A DNA stretch of 64,000 bases, taken from assembly GCA_963576735.1 (NCBI GenBank), contig OY755177.1, positions 8,184,001-8,248,000 on the forward strand, written 5' to 3'. How positions within the stretch are numbered: the first letter of the stretch is position 1; every line of letters begins with the position of its first letter. Of this stretch, positions 44,301 to 54,155 are shown piece by piece. Origin of the DNA: Bedellia somnulentella (lineage: Eukaryota > Arthropoda > Insecta > Lepidoptera > Bedelliidae). The notes below the pieces were generated by a model. It was not told the DNA's origin, did not search any database, and saw only the letters and a program-made list of their open reading frames with translations. Both the position numbers and the translations under genes were made by a program.

Positions 44301-46897
44301 AGAATAACTCTTTATTGTACATCAAACACAAATTTACAAAAGAAATTGTGGAGGAAAAGGGAAGATCTTCCGCCAGGCGGTGGTATGCCTGGGGACTGCG
44401 GTCCAACTGTACTAAGTTGGAACTTGTATATATAGTAAATTTTTTAGAAACTTCGATTGCGCGATGTACGATTTGTATGGCGAGTCTTGATGACGCGTGT
44501 GACGTGTTGCTGTGGAATGTGATTCTTCTTGCACTGTCAGCGTTTCTATGTAGTGCGCGTCATTGTGTACTGATAGCGCGTCGCTACAAAATTATCATAC
44601 AGTTTACAGTGAGGAACAATGGGCGGCCTTATCGCTAAAAGCGATCTCTTCCAGACAACCTTTGGAAGGTGAGATCGGTAAACTAGTTATCTGGGTAGAT
44701 GCACAAAACAAGTTTACTTTAAAACTAACTTATTTAATTGAGAAAATAAATAATAACATAAATATTAATTACACAAAATAATATACATATTACACACATA
44801 TGAACACACATACATACATAACTACATACTTAATATACTGCGCGCGCAGGCCGAACTTCAGTGAGCGATGCGTTTTATATTGCTAAGATACTCGTAGGAG
44901 AAAAGAGTGCCAATAAGAACCCAAAAAAAGTGCGGTGTCGGCGAAGCAAATGAAAATTGAGCGGTTGCGAAAGAATGAAAGTTGAGAAAGTATAGAAGTT
45001 ACAAAAGAATGATGTATCAATCCTATATAATGTTAGCCAGTGGTGAATGCGCGATAAGAGTAAAGAAATAAACGATTGGGTGGTTGCAGAGCGGAGAAAT
45101 AAATGCTGATGAAGGCCCAAACGAGTGGATTCGAAAGAATGAAAGTTGCGAATAGTATGTGGAAGTGACCAGAGCACGCGTGTGGTTGATGCCAAGATCA
45201 CCTGCCGCGACCACATACTGCGCACCGAGTTACAGTGAGCGATGCATTCTATCGTAGTAACCTTGGTTGGTTCCAAGATCGGTTGAAGCGTAATGGATGA
45301 GGGTTAAGTAGTGCAATCTCGAATGTACTCGTAAGTTGCGAAGTTACTTTTATAAATCCTGTATTGTGTTCATATATGTATTTTTTGTGGAGTGGTAAAC
45401 GCGTAATGAGAGTTACGAGTAAGAGAAGAGTGATTGTTAAAAATAATGGATTGGGTGGGGCGACTGAAAGTTGAGTGGTTGCGAAGTTACTGTATGAGTC
45501 CTATATTATGTTGAAGTACCCTCGGTAAAAAGAGGGTGAGGCGAAGGAAAGTAGCTAGTGGGAGGTATAGGTTAGCGAAGATAAAAAGAGAGAATTACGT
45601 AATGAATGTACGTGCTAGAGGGAGAGAGATTTCTCTTTCTGTTATAGCCTGTTAATTAAATCATAGTGAAAGCCAGCAGGTATTAATTATAATACATGCT
45701 GTGGCCTTTATTATATATTACTCGACCATGTGGGTTCCCTAATGTTGTTTCACTCATTAATAAGGAAATCGATAACGATTAACGTAATTTCATTAAAATA
45801 AATGGTCTTCTGGGAGCTAGTGATATGTTTTAGTCTATTTTTAACGGTAAGGCGTTCGTCGTGACTTTCTAGACTGATTTAGTATTTTGTTTCAATAGAT
45901 CCATGTGTGGAAATGGAAATGTATATCTGCAATTTGTAAATCTGCACATTAGATATTACCAATTAATTTTGCATAAAGAATATTGAATAACATAACGTAA
46001 TATAATAATAACTTTTTTATTAAATATTAAATTTATCACGTAATAATAGTTGCATACTGCCGGATGTTACTCCGTTTCCGTGTGCATTACTCCGTTTCTT
46101 CTCGTGGGTGTTTGTAAGAATCTATTTAGGACATTGAGGCATACGGGAACTTTTGGACGACGCGGTTGGAAACCCGTCACCAACAACCTTTATTTTTACT
46201 GTATTAGTTTAACTTTATTCAACTTCCAAAAGGGGTTAGGTTTTTTAGGATTTCTCTTCTTCTTCTAGGGATTTATAGCCGTGAGTGTATGTGTGTATGA
46301 AATAATTTAATAAAATTCGTTTGCCGGTATTCGTACAAAAGGGATATGCCTGCCCCCTATCACGTGAGTACACGCTCCAAGCAAAACGTGGGTACCTACT
46401 CTGGCTGGACACTAGGTGGCGCTGTCACATGATGTTCAGAATTAATGGTACCTCTGCCAGCCCCTTCGGGGATAAACGGCGTGTACGTTTATGTTTAGAT
46501 CTACATATTTTTTACAGGGAATTCACAAAGAAAGCTTCAGTGGAAATAGAAAACTTCCAAAGACAAAAAGACAAGGATCTGCACGAGTCACTAGTCGCCT
46601 TTATAACCTTACAAGTTAAAGCAGCGAAAAAGGTAAATGTATTTTTTCTGCTTCTTAAATAAAACATGTTTAATAATGAAATATATATTTGTATTTATGA
46701 AATGTGGTTGTAAAAAAAATATTGCCTCGATTGAATTGTAAATTGGCTTTATTACGAATGAATATATAGGTTAGAATAATGTTTCATGTTCTTATTGATT
46801 CTTATTTAAAAAATGGCTGTTTCTTTAATCTGTATTATCTTTCCAGAACTTGCAAGCGTGGACTCAAATAAAGGAATGTATCCAAAACATGCCCTGA
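38346..46897 (+). CDS. Snx4: Sorting nexin 4 (SNX4), ten exons, 419 aa
   Basis: Exons: 38346-38423, 39360-39466, 39869-40007, 40606-40783, 41338-41476, 42201-42328, 42824-42986, 43782-43943, 46518-46632 and 46847-46897; all phases agree and TGA ends at 46897. An acidic N-terminus is followed by a PX domain with WRRYTEFEQIHDYL, YPHVIIPPLPEKR and RRRAGLENFLLRVASHP, which binds phosphatidylinositol 3-phosphate on early endosomes. A helical SNX-BAR region follows (EWSVIEKEMGDGLQRAGHYF, DQFKEYLFYAAALQHLC, MARLFGSTDPDIV), ending QAWTQIKECIQNMP, like the vertebrate SNX4 end QVWTNAKECFSKM. The human protein is about 450 aa. SNX4 pairs with other SNX-BARs to form tubules that recycle cargo from endosomes; the yeast relative Snx4/Atg24 also serves autophagy. 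Exons 7 and 8 are followed by decayed extra copies, but the main splice sites look intact. Confidence 0.94.
39089..39140 (+). mobile_element. SINE-A head fragment
   Basis: GTGCCAGCTTAGAATAGCAC and TACCCCATTACTTCCCGTGG are the first 50 bp of the family. SNX4 intron 1. Confidence 0.8.
39617..39826 (+). mobile_element. Rearranged SINE-A copy with two heads
   Basis: The head motif TTAGAATAGCACTACCC appears at about 39638-39654, and a second one (CTTAGAATGTCACTACCCC) at about 39730-39748, after a middle part (GCAATGCGGCTGGAGATCCA). The end is CCCCTTTTTGGGATTTATAG with a short tail. Probably one SINE inserted in another, or a template switch. SNX4 intron 2. Confidence 0.7.
40867..40988 (-). mobile_element. 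RTE 3' fragment
   Basis: CTATCCTGGCAAACCTCTCG, AAATGCTCTTTTATTC and CAGACGCCTACCTTTT match in reverse the intact RTE at about 61928-62012, with substitutions. SNX4 intron 4. Confidence 0.75.
43130..43700 (+). pseudogene. Train of decayed SNX4 exon-7 copies
   Basis: At least four pieces echo the 3' half of exon 7 (42824-42986) and its intron start: about 43138-43180, 43225-43300, 43345-43530 and 43672-43700. The best (43345-43530) keeps CAGCACCTGTGTAGCAACCA and GGAGGATACGCTCACTAGCA with a good donor, but a TAC codon has become TAA (TTC TAA GCG) and it has no proper acceptor. These are intronic relics. Confidence 0.85.
44010..44158 (+). repeat. Degenerate minisatellite around GAATGAAAGTTGC
   Basis: A 17-18-bp unit close to AGAATGAAAGTTGCAAA recurs about eight times, and again singly near 44960-45010, 45138-45152 and 45467-45485. 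It accompanies each decayed exon-8 copy. Confidence 0.7.
44165..44900 (+). pseudogene. Decayed SNX4 exon-8 copy split by an insertion
   Basis: GGCGGCGGCAAGGCCGGTCT, TGTTCGGCTCCACGGACCTG and GCGCGCTCGACGCCAAGATA repeat exon 8 (43782-43943), with a deleted base and a TAG (GACTAG). The copy breaks at TAATATA (44290-44296) and resumes at 44831 with TAATATACTGCGCGCGCAGG. Confidence 0.9.
44297..44830 (-). mobile_element. LINE 3'-end insertion with 7-bp target-site duplication
   Basis: TAATATA flanks both sides (44290-44296 and 44831-44837). The left edge GAATAGAATAACTCTTTATT is the reverse of a typical AATAAAGAGTTATTC 3' end. It shares TTATCGCTAAAAGCGATCTC with 21482-21501. Being inside a dead exon copy, it is younger than that duplication. 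Confidence 0.8.
45165..45260 (+). pseudogene. Second decayed SNX4 exon-8 copy
   Basis: GACCAGAGCACGCG, GTTGATGCCAAGATCACC and ACATACTGCGCACCGAGTTA, followed by CAGTGAGCGATGCATTCTAT as in the copy at 44840-44880. Only the 3' half of the exon is present; it is diverged. Confidence 0.85.
46055..46300 (+). mobile_element. SINE-A copy
   Basis: CTTCTCGTGGGTGTTTGTAA, GACGCGGTTGGAAACCCGTC, CTTCTAGGGATTTATAGCCG and TGAGTGTATGTGTGTATG. Complete but diverged. SNX4 intron 8. Confidence 0.85.
46319..46502 (+). repeat. Dispersed repeat, family C copy 2
   Basis: Shares GCCTGCCCCCTATCACGTGA, AAAACGTGGGTACC, GTACCTCTGCCAGCCCCTTC and GGCGTGTACGTTTATGTT with 21019-21188. It has about 20 extra bases (CTGGCTGGACACTAGGTGGC) in the middle. 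It ends 15 bp before the SNX4 exon-9 acceptor. Confidence 0.85.
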
Positions 46898-47061
46898 GAT
46901 TCATCTCACTACAGTGGATTCATCAATTGTTATCAAAAAGGCTATATTTTTAAGAGATATTATGAGATTTTAATCATAGCTATTGTACATTGTAGTAAAT
47001 GTTTATATTTTTGTAAATTAATAGAATGTATATAATGGAAACAGATTCCTATCAAAGAATC

Positions 47062-47067
47062 AATAAA
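47062..47067 (+). promoter_or_regulatory. Poly(A) signal of SNX4
   Basis: AATAAA 165 bp after the stop codon, followed by TG-rich sequence (AGTTGTTTGTATGATG), as at a cleavage site. Confidence 0.7.
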
Positions 47068-47540
47068 AGTTGTTTGTATGATGTATTCAATGTTTTACCT
47101 AAGGTTTTCGGGCGAATTTGGCTTTATATTATGATTTGGTTATAGTTAAAAATGCTGTATAAATCTACATTATAGATACGCTAAAATACTAACGAAAACG
47201 GGTCCATTCGTAGCCTTGTTATCGTCTTAATGTGCTACCAGTCAAATAATGCCAAAGTTGAAAATAATATGAATATCATAAATATCTTGATTGATTTTTA
47301 ACCATATTATACATCATATTTGAATCAGAGGCTACATAAATAACATAAACTATATTTCATGTTACTCATCGTTTATTCTCCAATTATTGGAAACATATAA
47401 CTGGAATCCTAGTGCTAAACTTATGCTATTAATATATGAAATACTGTTCTTGCGATGTAACGTAAAAAGAAGCAAGCGTTACTTTACTGAATGTAGGAAT
47501 ATTAGAAATAAAATATTTATTGTTTTATTTATGTTTGTGT

Positions 47541-49160
47541 TACTAAGCGCCATACACCCCGAATCCGCCGGGCCGCCGACATTACCCGGCGACACAACTC
47601 GGCGGCCTGTTTGAAAAGAATTCAGTGTGCAAAGTTGTTTTTTGGTATTTATTAAATATTTTTATTCGATAGCAAACACGAAAATAAAACACTAATTTGA
47701 ATATTTTCATTTAAAATGAGTAATTGTAAAGTTATGGTTTGTTAAAGATTATTCTACTTTTTCTTTTAATGACGTCATCGATCAACAAAATCACGTAGCG
47801 ACATGCAAATCAAGCGAAATATTTAATAAAAATGTTACTGATTGCAAAACATTTCACGAATTAGTGATCTCGAATGATTTTACCACGATATTATCTTCTA
47901 TATCTTCTATACTTATAATAAATCTGTAGAGGTCAATTCTGTACATGGAATATATTTTCAAAATAACTATCAGGGGGTGATTAGTGATCGATACTGATGC
48001 CAAAAATGCATTCAGTAAAATTTTTGTCTGTCTGTCTGTCGGTTTGTATGTTCCTTATGGAAACAAAAACTACTCGACGGATTTTTACGAAACTTGGCAC
48101 AATTATTCTTCATGCTCCTGGGCAGGTTATAGTATACTTTTCAGCAGAGTAGTGAAGGGGAATTTTAGGAAATTTTGGGAAAACGGGAGAAGTTACTCCA
48201 TTTTTAAAGCTTCCGTCGCGTGTGCAGCCTTAATGGTTAAACTTACATAGAAATCATGTATGACGGAAATATTCTTCATAAAATTGTCTAAAAAATTTCC
48301 CGTAACAGTATATGTCTATCTTTTATGGTTGACTCACAATAACACATGTAACTCCTGATAGCTTAGCAGTTCAGAGCATTCTGATTATATTTGTTTACTC
48401 TTACGTTTATAATACTCTCATTCATCCCTAATTTAAAAAAGGTAACATTACCTATTCAATAAAAAAAGAATCATAGAAATCGGTAGAGAAACATTGAAAT
48501 TATACATGAAATAAGCCATCTCGCCCGTGACCAAAACCAAATCGTTACTAATTTACATATTACATACTAGATGGCGCCAGTAATTGCATCCTACATCACG
48601 TAATGATTTCTTTTTTAGATTGTTATAAATACTTCATAGCGTTTTATTCAAAAATTTGCTAATAAACGGAAATACTGAACCGTTCATAAAAGCGCATTCA
48701 AAATCACCAAACTACACTGTTCAGGGAGTGCTATAAATTTAATAAATTGAAAACATTGCGCTAATTTTCACAATGCTTGAGCAGTGACTGAAGAAAGAAA
48801 CCTAAGATATTTAAAAAACAACGCCACCCGCGCAAATCTGGGCCGATCCACTAGTATTAAATAAATCTATGATTTTCGATATTTAATTAATAAACTGCAA
48901 AAACAAATGCGTTTAAAAATTGAAGGTCAAACACTGTTACAGTTTTTTGATAAAATAAAGGTCACCATAGCTTTATTTGATTTATTTTCAAGAAAATATT
49001 ATTCAAAAACGTAATATCTCGAAATGGTTTTGTAATCCGCATCACTTTTGTAAAACTTTGCATACCGAATTATGTCTAACCTATGTATGAAAACTAGACC
49101 GCCGACAATAAGATGCCGACATGTGTCGGTGGCCCGGCGGGCTTGGTGTGTACTGCTATA
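47541..49160. mobile_element. Candidate DNA element bounded by GC-rich inverted ends
   Basis: CCGCCGGGCCGCCGAC (47565-47580) and GTCGGTGGCCCGGCGG (49125-49140) are reverse complements with one mismatch; similarity extends outward (TACACCCCGAAT against CTTGGTGTGTA). Both patches stand out in GC content. No transposase is encoded. Ends and duplication are unproven. Confidence 0.5.
47905..48855. mobile_element. Helitron-like non-autonomous element (nested)
   Basis: TACTTATAATAAATCTGTAG at the left, TTTTTGTCTGTCTGTCTGTC with AACAAAAACTACTCGACGG inside, and CCGATCCACTAGTA at the right resemble elements I recall from moths and butterflies that end in CTAGT. No inverted ends were seen. The assignment is tentative. 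Confidence 0.35.
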
Positions 49161-50654
49161 GGTACATTGCCAAATGTTTACAGTGAAGCAAAAAAAATGT
49201 CAGGTCAAATAACTACTGTATGATATTCTGATCTTATTTTATTTCTTGTTAATAATACCTACCTTTATTTGTATAAACATATTATTAACGAATTTTCCTA
49301 TAAAAATACACGATTATCATAAAAAGTTAGAATCACCACTTTCATTATGTAATTGGGTTTTCATAATAATTTTGACTTATCGTGTCTTAATACAATTCAT
49401 AGCATCTTGAACATTAAAACTCAACTGTGATGTAAAATAGATTAAGACCGATGAATTTAGAATGCGGATTTTGTTTATTATGTTTCTATTAATGTTTCTT
49501 AATATACTGCAGAATTAAAATTAAACTTTTATTTTTATTTTAGTGTCAAATTAGAATTGTTATTTTGGGGTGGCTTCTCGTGGTAACTGATTTTACACAA
49601 GATTTAATTCAATTTCTTTTAAATAAGCCAGTATTACTTGAGTTAAGTTAGAGTTCATATATTTTCATTTAAAAGGTCGTGAAGTCAAATAGCACAGATA
49701 AAAAAAAATCACAAAAAAACAATAATTTCAATCATAATTGTGTACATTACATTCGTAAAGCAATATGATATAATTTAACGGGCTCAAACAGAACATAAAC
49801 TTAAACGTAAATGTGTAAAACAATGTAACTCTTTATGTACCAATTCTAGTGCAGTTAATTAATTTGCCATCGAAACTGGTTCCGCCTAAGAAACAATATA
49901 TAGGACATCCTTGTTTCAATCTGGGTACGTTTATAATAGTCTTATTTGATCAAATTGCTTTCATTGATCATCGAACCCTCTAAAACAAATCAGAACTCAA
50001 TCTCGAAACAACAAATCCGAACGTAGCATTTTCCAAAATATATTTTTAATGTATTTTACTTCGGTAATATCGTGTAAATCACATCGCCAAAATACGTCTG
50101 TCGTAGACTTTCTATCGAAAAATAGTTAACTATCATAAGACTTCGTAATAATAATAAAACTTTAAAGTAAATATCAAAATATCACATACTTGGCTATGCC
50201 GAATAAGTATTTTGTAACTACCAATATAATGTAATAATCGCGCAAAGTTAAAGCTTTCATTGTAAGCAAGTTCCTCGTCATAAGCAACATAAACGTCCAC
50301 TTTAATGCCACCCCAATCAAACTCAATCGATTGTACGTAGAAAACCGAATGAGAAGTAATGCAGTCATATCGCATGTAATCATTTATATATATATACTAT
50401 TTCTAGAAAACTTGTATTCCCTTTTTTTTTCACGACGTAAATTAAATGATTGATACATTCTTTTGTGTTTCTTTTGCGGTTGTAATGGTTTCATTAACAT
50501 CGATTTTTTGACGGGTATGTGTTAATATCTTACTGAATGGGACTTTACAATCGCCCTATCGATTTATTGATCAGAGCAGACAGGGGTGAAAAACATTGGT
50601 CTTTTAGGTCGCAAACATGAAATATGATACAAACATTTAGTAAAGCCGTTACCG

Positions 50655-50702
50655 CTGGCGTCATTACCCATTGGGGTGGGCAGAGACTATCGATCGCCAA
50701 TT
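50655..50702 (-). mobile_element. RTE 3'-terminal fragment
   Basis: TGGCGTCATTACCCATTGGG, GTGGGCAGAGACTATCGATC and GCCA are the reverse of the RTE 3' end at 62020-62063, with few changes. Confidence 0.85.
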
Positions 50703-50814
50703 ATATCGTGGCAAATCTCTTGTGCTGCTTTCAATTTCACACAATACACATACTTTATTTTATCATTGTATCAATGGTAATACGTACAGCTGTAATCATG
50801 TAAGATCCTTGTGT

Positions 50815-50940
50815 AAGTAACAGTGATAGGGTGCCAACCACATCGCCCAACAAAATATCTTAACGCCCCAAACCCATGACTCGTCTTGCAGGAAACAGGG
50901 GGTGGTAATACTTTATGTCACACTACAGACATTACTGAAT
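50815..50940 (-). mobile_element. SINE-A head fragment
   Basis: GTGCCAACCACATCGCCCAA, CGCCCCAAACCCATGACTCG and GTGGTAATACTTTATGTCAC; diverged. Confidence 0.7.
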
Positions 50941-51654
50941 AGATTTAGCAGAAAATTCCTGGTATGCAGCTAAGAATCAGGAAAAAGAATTAGGATACTT
51001 TTTATCACCGTTGGTTGTATACGACCTTCAAAATAAGCCCAGGCTATCATCACGCGTATATTCAAATCAAAGTATAACACTATCCATGTGAAGCTAGGAC
51101 GGTCTACTAGTTTATTATAAAGAAGAAATATTTATTTGTAATGAATGAGCTACGAAACAAGAAAACCGATTTTAATAAATCCTTCCTTTCATTATTAGAA
51201 CCGTCAGACGAAACATTGGCTATATACATATCATCACTGTAAGTTTCAGAAGGGGTAAGCAGTGCTTAAAGAGACCCTATATATTTGAAAAATAACTACA
51301 TTTTTGAAGCCGGGGCGGCTGTGTACTAGTGAATTTTAAAGCTGGTAGGCGTAGGTATGTGAGGATTGTTTAAAGCGGTGCGAGTGATTCATTTAATTCT
51401 TTCCTACGAGAAAGTAGAAATTAAACAAATAACATAGAATATAATAAAACCCAAAAATTCATCCACAAACCGCTTGCATGAAAAATTTAATTTATACACA
51501 TGGTTGACGACCACTGTGTCTCATCAATTATGAGTACACCATATGTTTCAGTCGGCTACGGCAATATGGGTCATTGCTGACCAACTGATGCGTGGTTCAT
51601 CATAACACTCATAAAGCCACGAAGATATATAAATTCTTCAATCTTTTAAGCAAT

Positions 51655-52252
51655 ATGAAGCACCAACAAGTAGGTGTTGATTTCTGGGCGATGGCCAAAG
51701 CCATGTTGACCTATGGGGCTCTGACTGGTCTTGGCTGGTTGATGTTACGGCTTTTCAATACAGTTGTGTTGCTGCCCCGGCGACTGCGGGCTCAGCAAGA
51801 CCATATGCAGAACTCACTCAAAGAACTTCAGGTAATCTAACAAAGTTCTATCTAACTATTACTATGTCTAGCCGTAGTATGGTAGACCAGACAGTCTGTG
51901 GCTATCGATCGCTATTGCGTTTTTTCATGCCTAAATCTATTTTAAAAACAATGGTTTTAATTTTTTTATTTAATTTTTTTTCTTCATACTTCATGCTTTT
52001 CTGGCTTATTCTTAGTTGGTACCAATTTTTATTTAACACGTGATAATCTTGAAATTAATTATAGTTATTGAATAAATTCTTTTTCCGTTGTAGGCTCGTT
52101 TCCCAGACCTTAACTTCACAGAAGAAGATTTAATAAATGCTGAGAAGGAGTTGGCAGAGCTTACAAAAGAATATGAAAATGAAGAACGCAATAAGAGTGC
52201 TGGAGAAGCTCAAGAAAAAACTGAAGCGATTGAGGATAAAAAGTCGATCTAA
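51655..52252 (+). CDS. Small membrane-anchored protein, two exons, 111 aa, family not recognised
   Basis: Exons 51655-51831 and 52094-52252 join in phase 0 across a GT-AG intron. The ATG at 51655 is chosen because it directly precedes a conserved-looking N-terminus; the frame is open upstream but has no earlier ATG close by. Residues about 10-38 (FWAMAKAMLTYGALTGLGWLM...) form one hydrophobic, Gly/Ala-containing segment, likely a membrane anchor, followed by the basic PRRLRAQQ. The rest is charged and helical (LQARFPDLNFTEEDLINAEKELAELTKEYENEE), probably a short coiled coil in solution. An AATAAA at 52441 follows. Compact exons, balanced codon use and good splice sites suggest a real gene. 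I assign no function; a mitochondrial or ER single-pass subunit is possible but unproven. Confidence 0.75.
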
Positions 52253-52440
52253 CAATATTTTTCTGATATTTACACGAAATATGATATAGTTAAACCAGAT
52301 GAGTATCGGAGGGATTTCTTGTGTCATGTTCTTTTACTTTAGATGATCATTCCAAAACAACGGTAAAAAATGAAATTATTAAAATCAAGTGGCCAATTAA
52401 TAGTTGAAATAATAATTGGTTGCACAAAAGATGTTATTTT

Positions 52441-52446
52441 AATAAA
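52441..52446 (+). promoter_or_regulatory. Candidate poly(A) signal of the 111-aa protein gene
   Basis: AATAAA 189 bp after the stop. Another lies near 52524. Confidence 0.5.
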
Positions 52447-52452
52447 TTTATA

Positions 52453-53344
52453 ATAATTAAACAATGATTGTGCAATGCCGGTGTAAAATCGGATTTGATG
52501 CTTTTGTTTATATTAATTATTAAATAAAATACAAAACACCTACCTAAATATAGTTTACCTCAAGCCTTTTAACACGCTAATATTAGCTTCACTTGTATGT
52601 ACGTATGTATGTATGTTACAGACTCCTTTGAACACTGTTAGAATAAAATCAGTTTCTCTCCTTTGAAAAGAAAAAAAAAAGAAAGATAGATAGTATTTAT
52701 TCATTGCCTAAGGGTACAACTGTGACAAAATACAAACAATTCACAAATTATTATCGCCATATTAAAAGTACGTTGTAAAATAATCGAAAACAAATAACAA
52801 GAAAAAAAAAGACAAAATTAAAAATACTAGTAGTAAAAGGAATAAAAGCACACAAAGGCAAAGAATTGGCTTCTGGCTCAGCATTATTACTTTGAAACTA
52901 ATTTCAATTTAACTTTGTAGATCTTAACACTCAAGAATCAGCGACAATATAATAATTTCATAGATGTATCTCATTATCCTGATCCCAGGGTGCCAGGATT
53001 AATTAATTTCCGTTGCTTCGGGACTACATAGTGAAGAATTTGTATAGTTTAAAAAACGAAAAAACACGCTTTTGACGCACTTCTCTCAATAGTTGCTGCT
53101 TTCCGAATATAAAGACAATAGGTATTTCTCGACAGAGAAACACTGAAATCAGTCGAGAATTTTGCGCGAAACTACTTGCCATCAAGAATTTCGTATATAA
53201 AGCGTATCTAAGTGTCTGTTTAATTTCTTGTCCTTAGCTATTAATATTGGTATAGTAAAAATATTTTGTACGTGTAAATCTTGATCTGAAACCTATTTGA
53301 ACTAAGTCTTAAATAACATGTGTATGGATCAAATTCTCTTTAAG
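52453..53344. other. AT-rich intergenic DNA
   Basis: A TATG microsatellite (about 52596-52618) and an A-rich stretch with GATAGATAGTATTTATTCATTG (52680-52705), perhaps a LINE 3' end in reverse. Nothing else is recognisable. Confidence 0.45.
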
Positions 53345-53795
53345 GTGCCTCACCGAAAAGTTGTCAGCCAAGAAACAAAAGGTGTATTGCTCATTCATAG
53401 ATAGATAAAACGCGTATGATAGGGTGGTAAGAACTTATTTATAGGAGGTGTTGTCCAAGTTCCATTTGGGTAGACTTCTCTAACTCTACAAGGATTTCAG
53501 TGCATGTGTAAGAGAAAACGGGGAAAATACGGACTGGTTCGGTATCTCTAAAGATATCCGACAGGGATGTGTAGCTTCTCCTTTGCTGTTAAACTTGTTC
53601 ATAGATGAGTGTTTTGAGAGAGGTGCCTGTAAGTGATTACAACTATTATATGAAAAAAAAAACATGGTTGAGAGAGAAGAGAAAATGACAGAATGCGTGA
53701 TTGAAATAGACGGCAAGAGGGTGGAACAAGTGGAAAAATTTGTAAATCTGGAACTTTGTTTACTTGGGATGGATAGTGTGATGCAAATATCGAAA
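53345..53795 (+). pseudogene. Dead RTE reverse-transcriptase fragment
   Basis: Aligns by eye with the intact RTE from about 60890 to 61490: AAAGGTGTATTGCTCATTCA, AACGCGTATGATAGGGTGGT, GACAGGGATGTGTAGCTTCT and GACAGAATGCGTGATTG. About 160 bp including the YADD box region are deleted, and frameshifts and stops are present. It ends where a SINE-A copy begins. Confidence 0.9.
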
Positions 53796-53796
53796 T

Positions 53797-54155
53797 AATT
53801 GGTATTGGGGCTTTTTAATGTAATTTAATGTTTTTTGACATGAATTCCTCATGTGGGGATTATTACTCATAAATAAAAGATGTTATTAAAGGAAAGAAAA
53901 ATTACTACACTGGCGGGGTTCGAACCCGCGACCTACGGGTATACGCCCCCGTCCGACGGGGTCCGGGACGACGTCCGATTTATGAGCTTTTTAATGTATT
54001 TTTGGCGATGCAATGGAGACCCATCACCAACAATCTTATTTTACCATCTGTTCCACACTTAACTACCAAAATTCCAATTGTGGCTGAGGAATTTCGAATT
54101 CCTGAGCTCTGACTACCCCTTCTAGGGATTTATTGACGCGAGTATGTGTATGTAA
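53797..54155 (+). mobile_element. SINE-A copy interrupted by SINE-B
   Basis: The 5' part GGTATTGGGGCTTTTTAATG continues after the insertion with TTTTTGGCGATGCAATGGAG, then GACTACCCCTTCTAGGGATT and the tail GAGTATGTGTATGTA. The first ~70 bp of the family are missing. Confidence 0.88.
53827..53983 (-). mobile_element. SINE-B: tRNA-headed SINE with target-site duplication
   Basis: On the minus strand a GC-rich head carries a box B/T-arm-like GCGGGTTCGAACCCCGC (about 53914-53930). An AT-rich body follows, with a tail of GTAATAATCCCCACATGAGG and ATTCATGTCAAAA. The flanks GCTTTTTAATGTAATTT (53810-53826) and GCTTTTTAATGTATTTT (53986-54002) are a target-site duplication of about 17 bp with one mismatch. 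No acceptor stem could be paired, so it is not a working tRNA gene. Confidence 0.85.

Larger units (their letters stand above)
47068..51540. other. Intergenic stretch, mostly repeats or unassigned
   Basis: Contains two GC-rich inverted patches (47541-47612 and 49100-49160), a Helitron-like stretch between them, an RTE fragment (50655-50702) and a SINE-A fragment (50815-50940). About 49160-50650 is plain AT-rich DNA in which I see nothing. Confidence 0.55.

Noticed and set aside
44315..44638. 107-codon open frame
   Set aside because: Lies inside the LINE 3'-end insertion; no recognisable protein.
51885..51915. RTE 3' fragment (GGCTATCGATCGC)
   Set aside because: Only about 13 matching bases; too short to separate from chance.
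53905..53985. tRNA gene (GGGTTCGAACCC loop)
   Set aside because: A T-arm-like hairpin is present but no matching acceptor stem, D arm or anticodon arm; it is the head of SINE-B with a target-site duplication.
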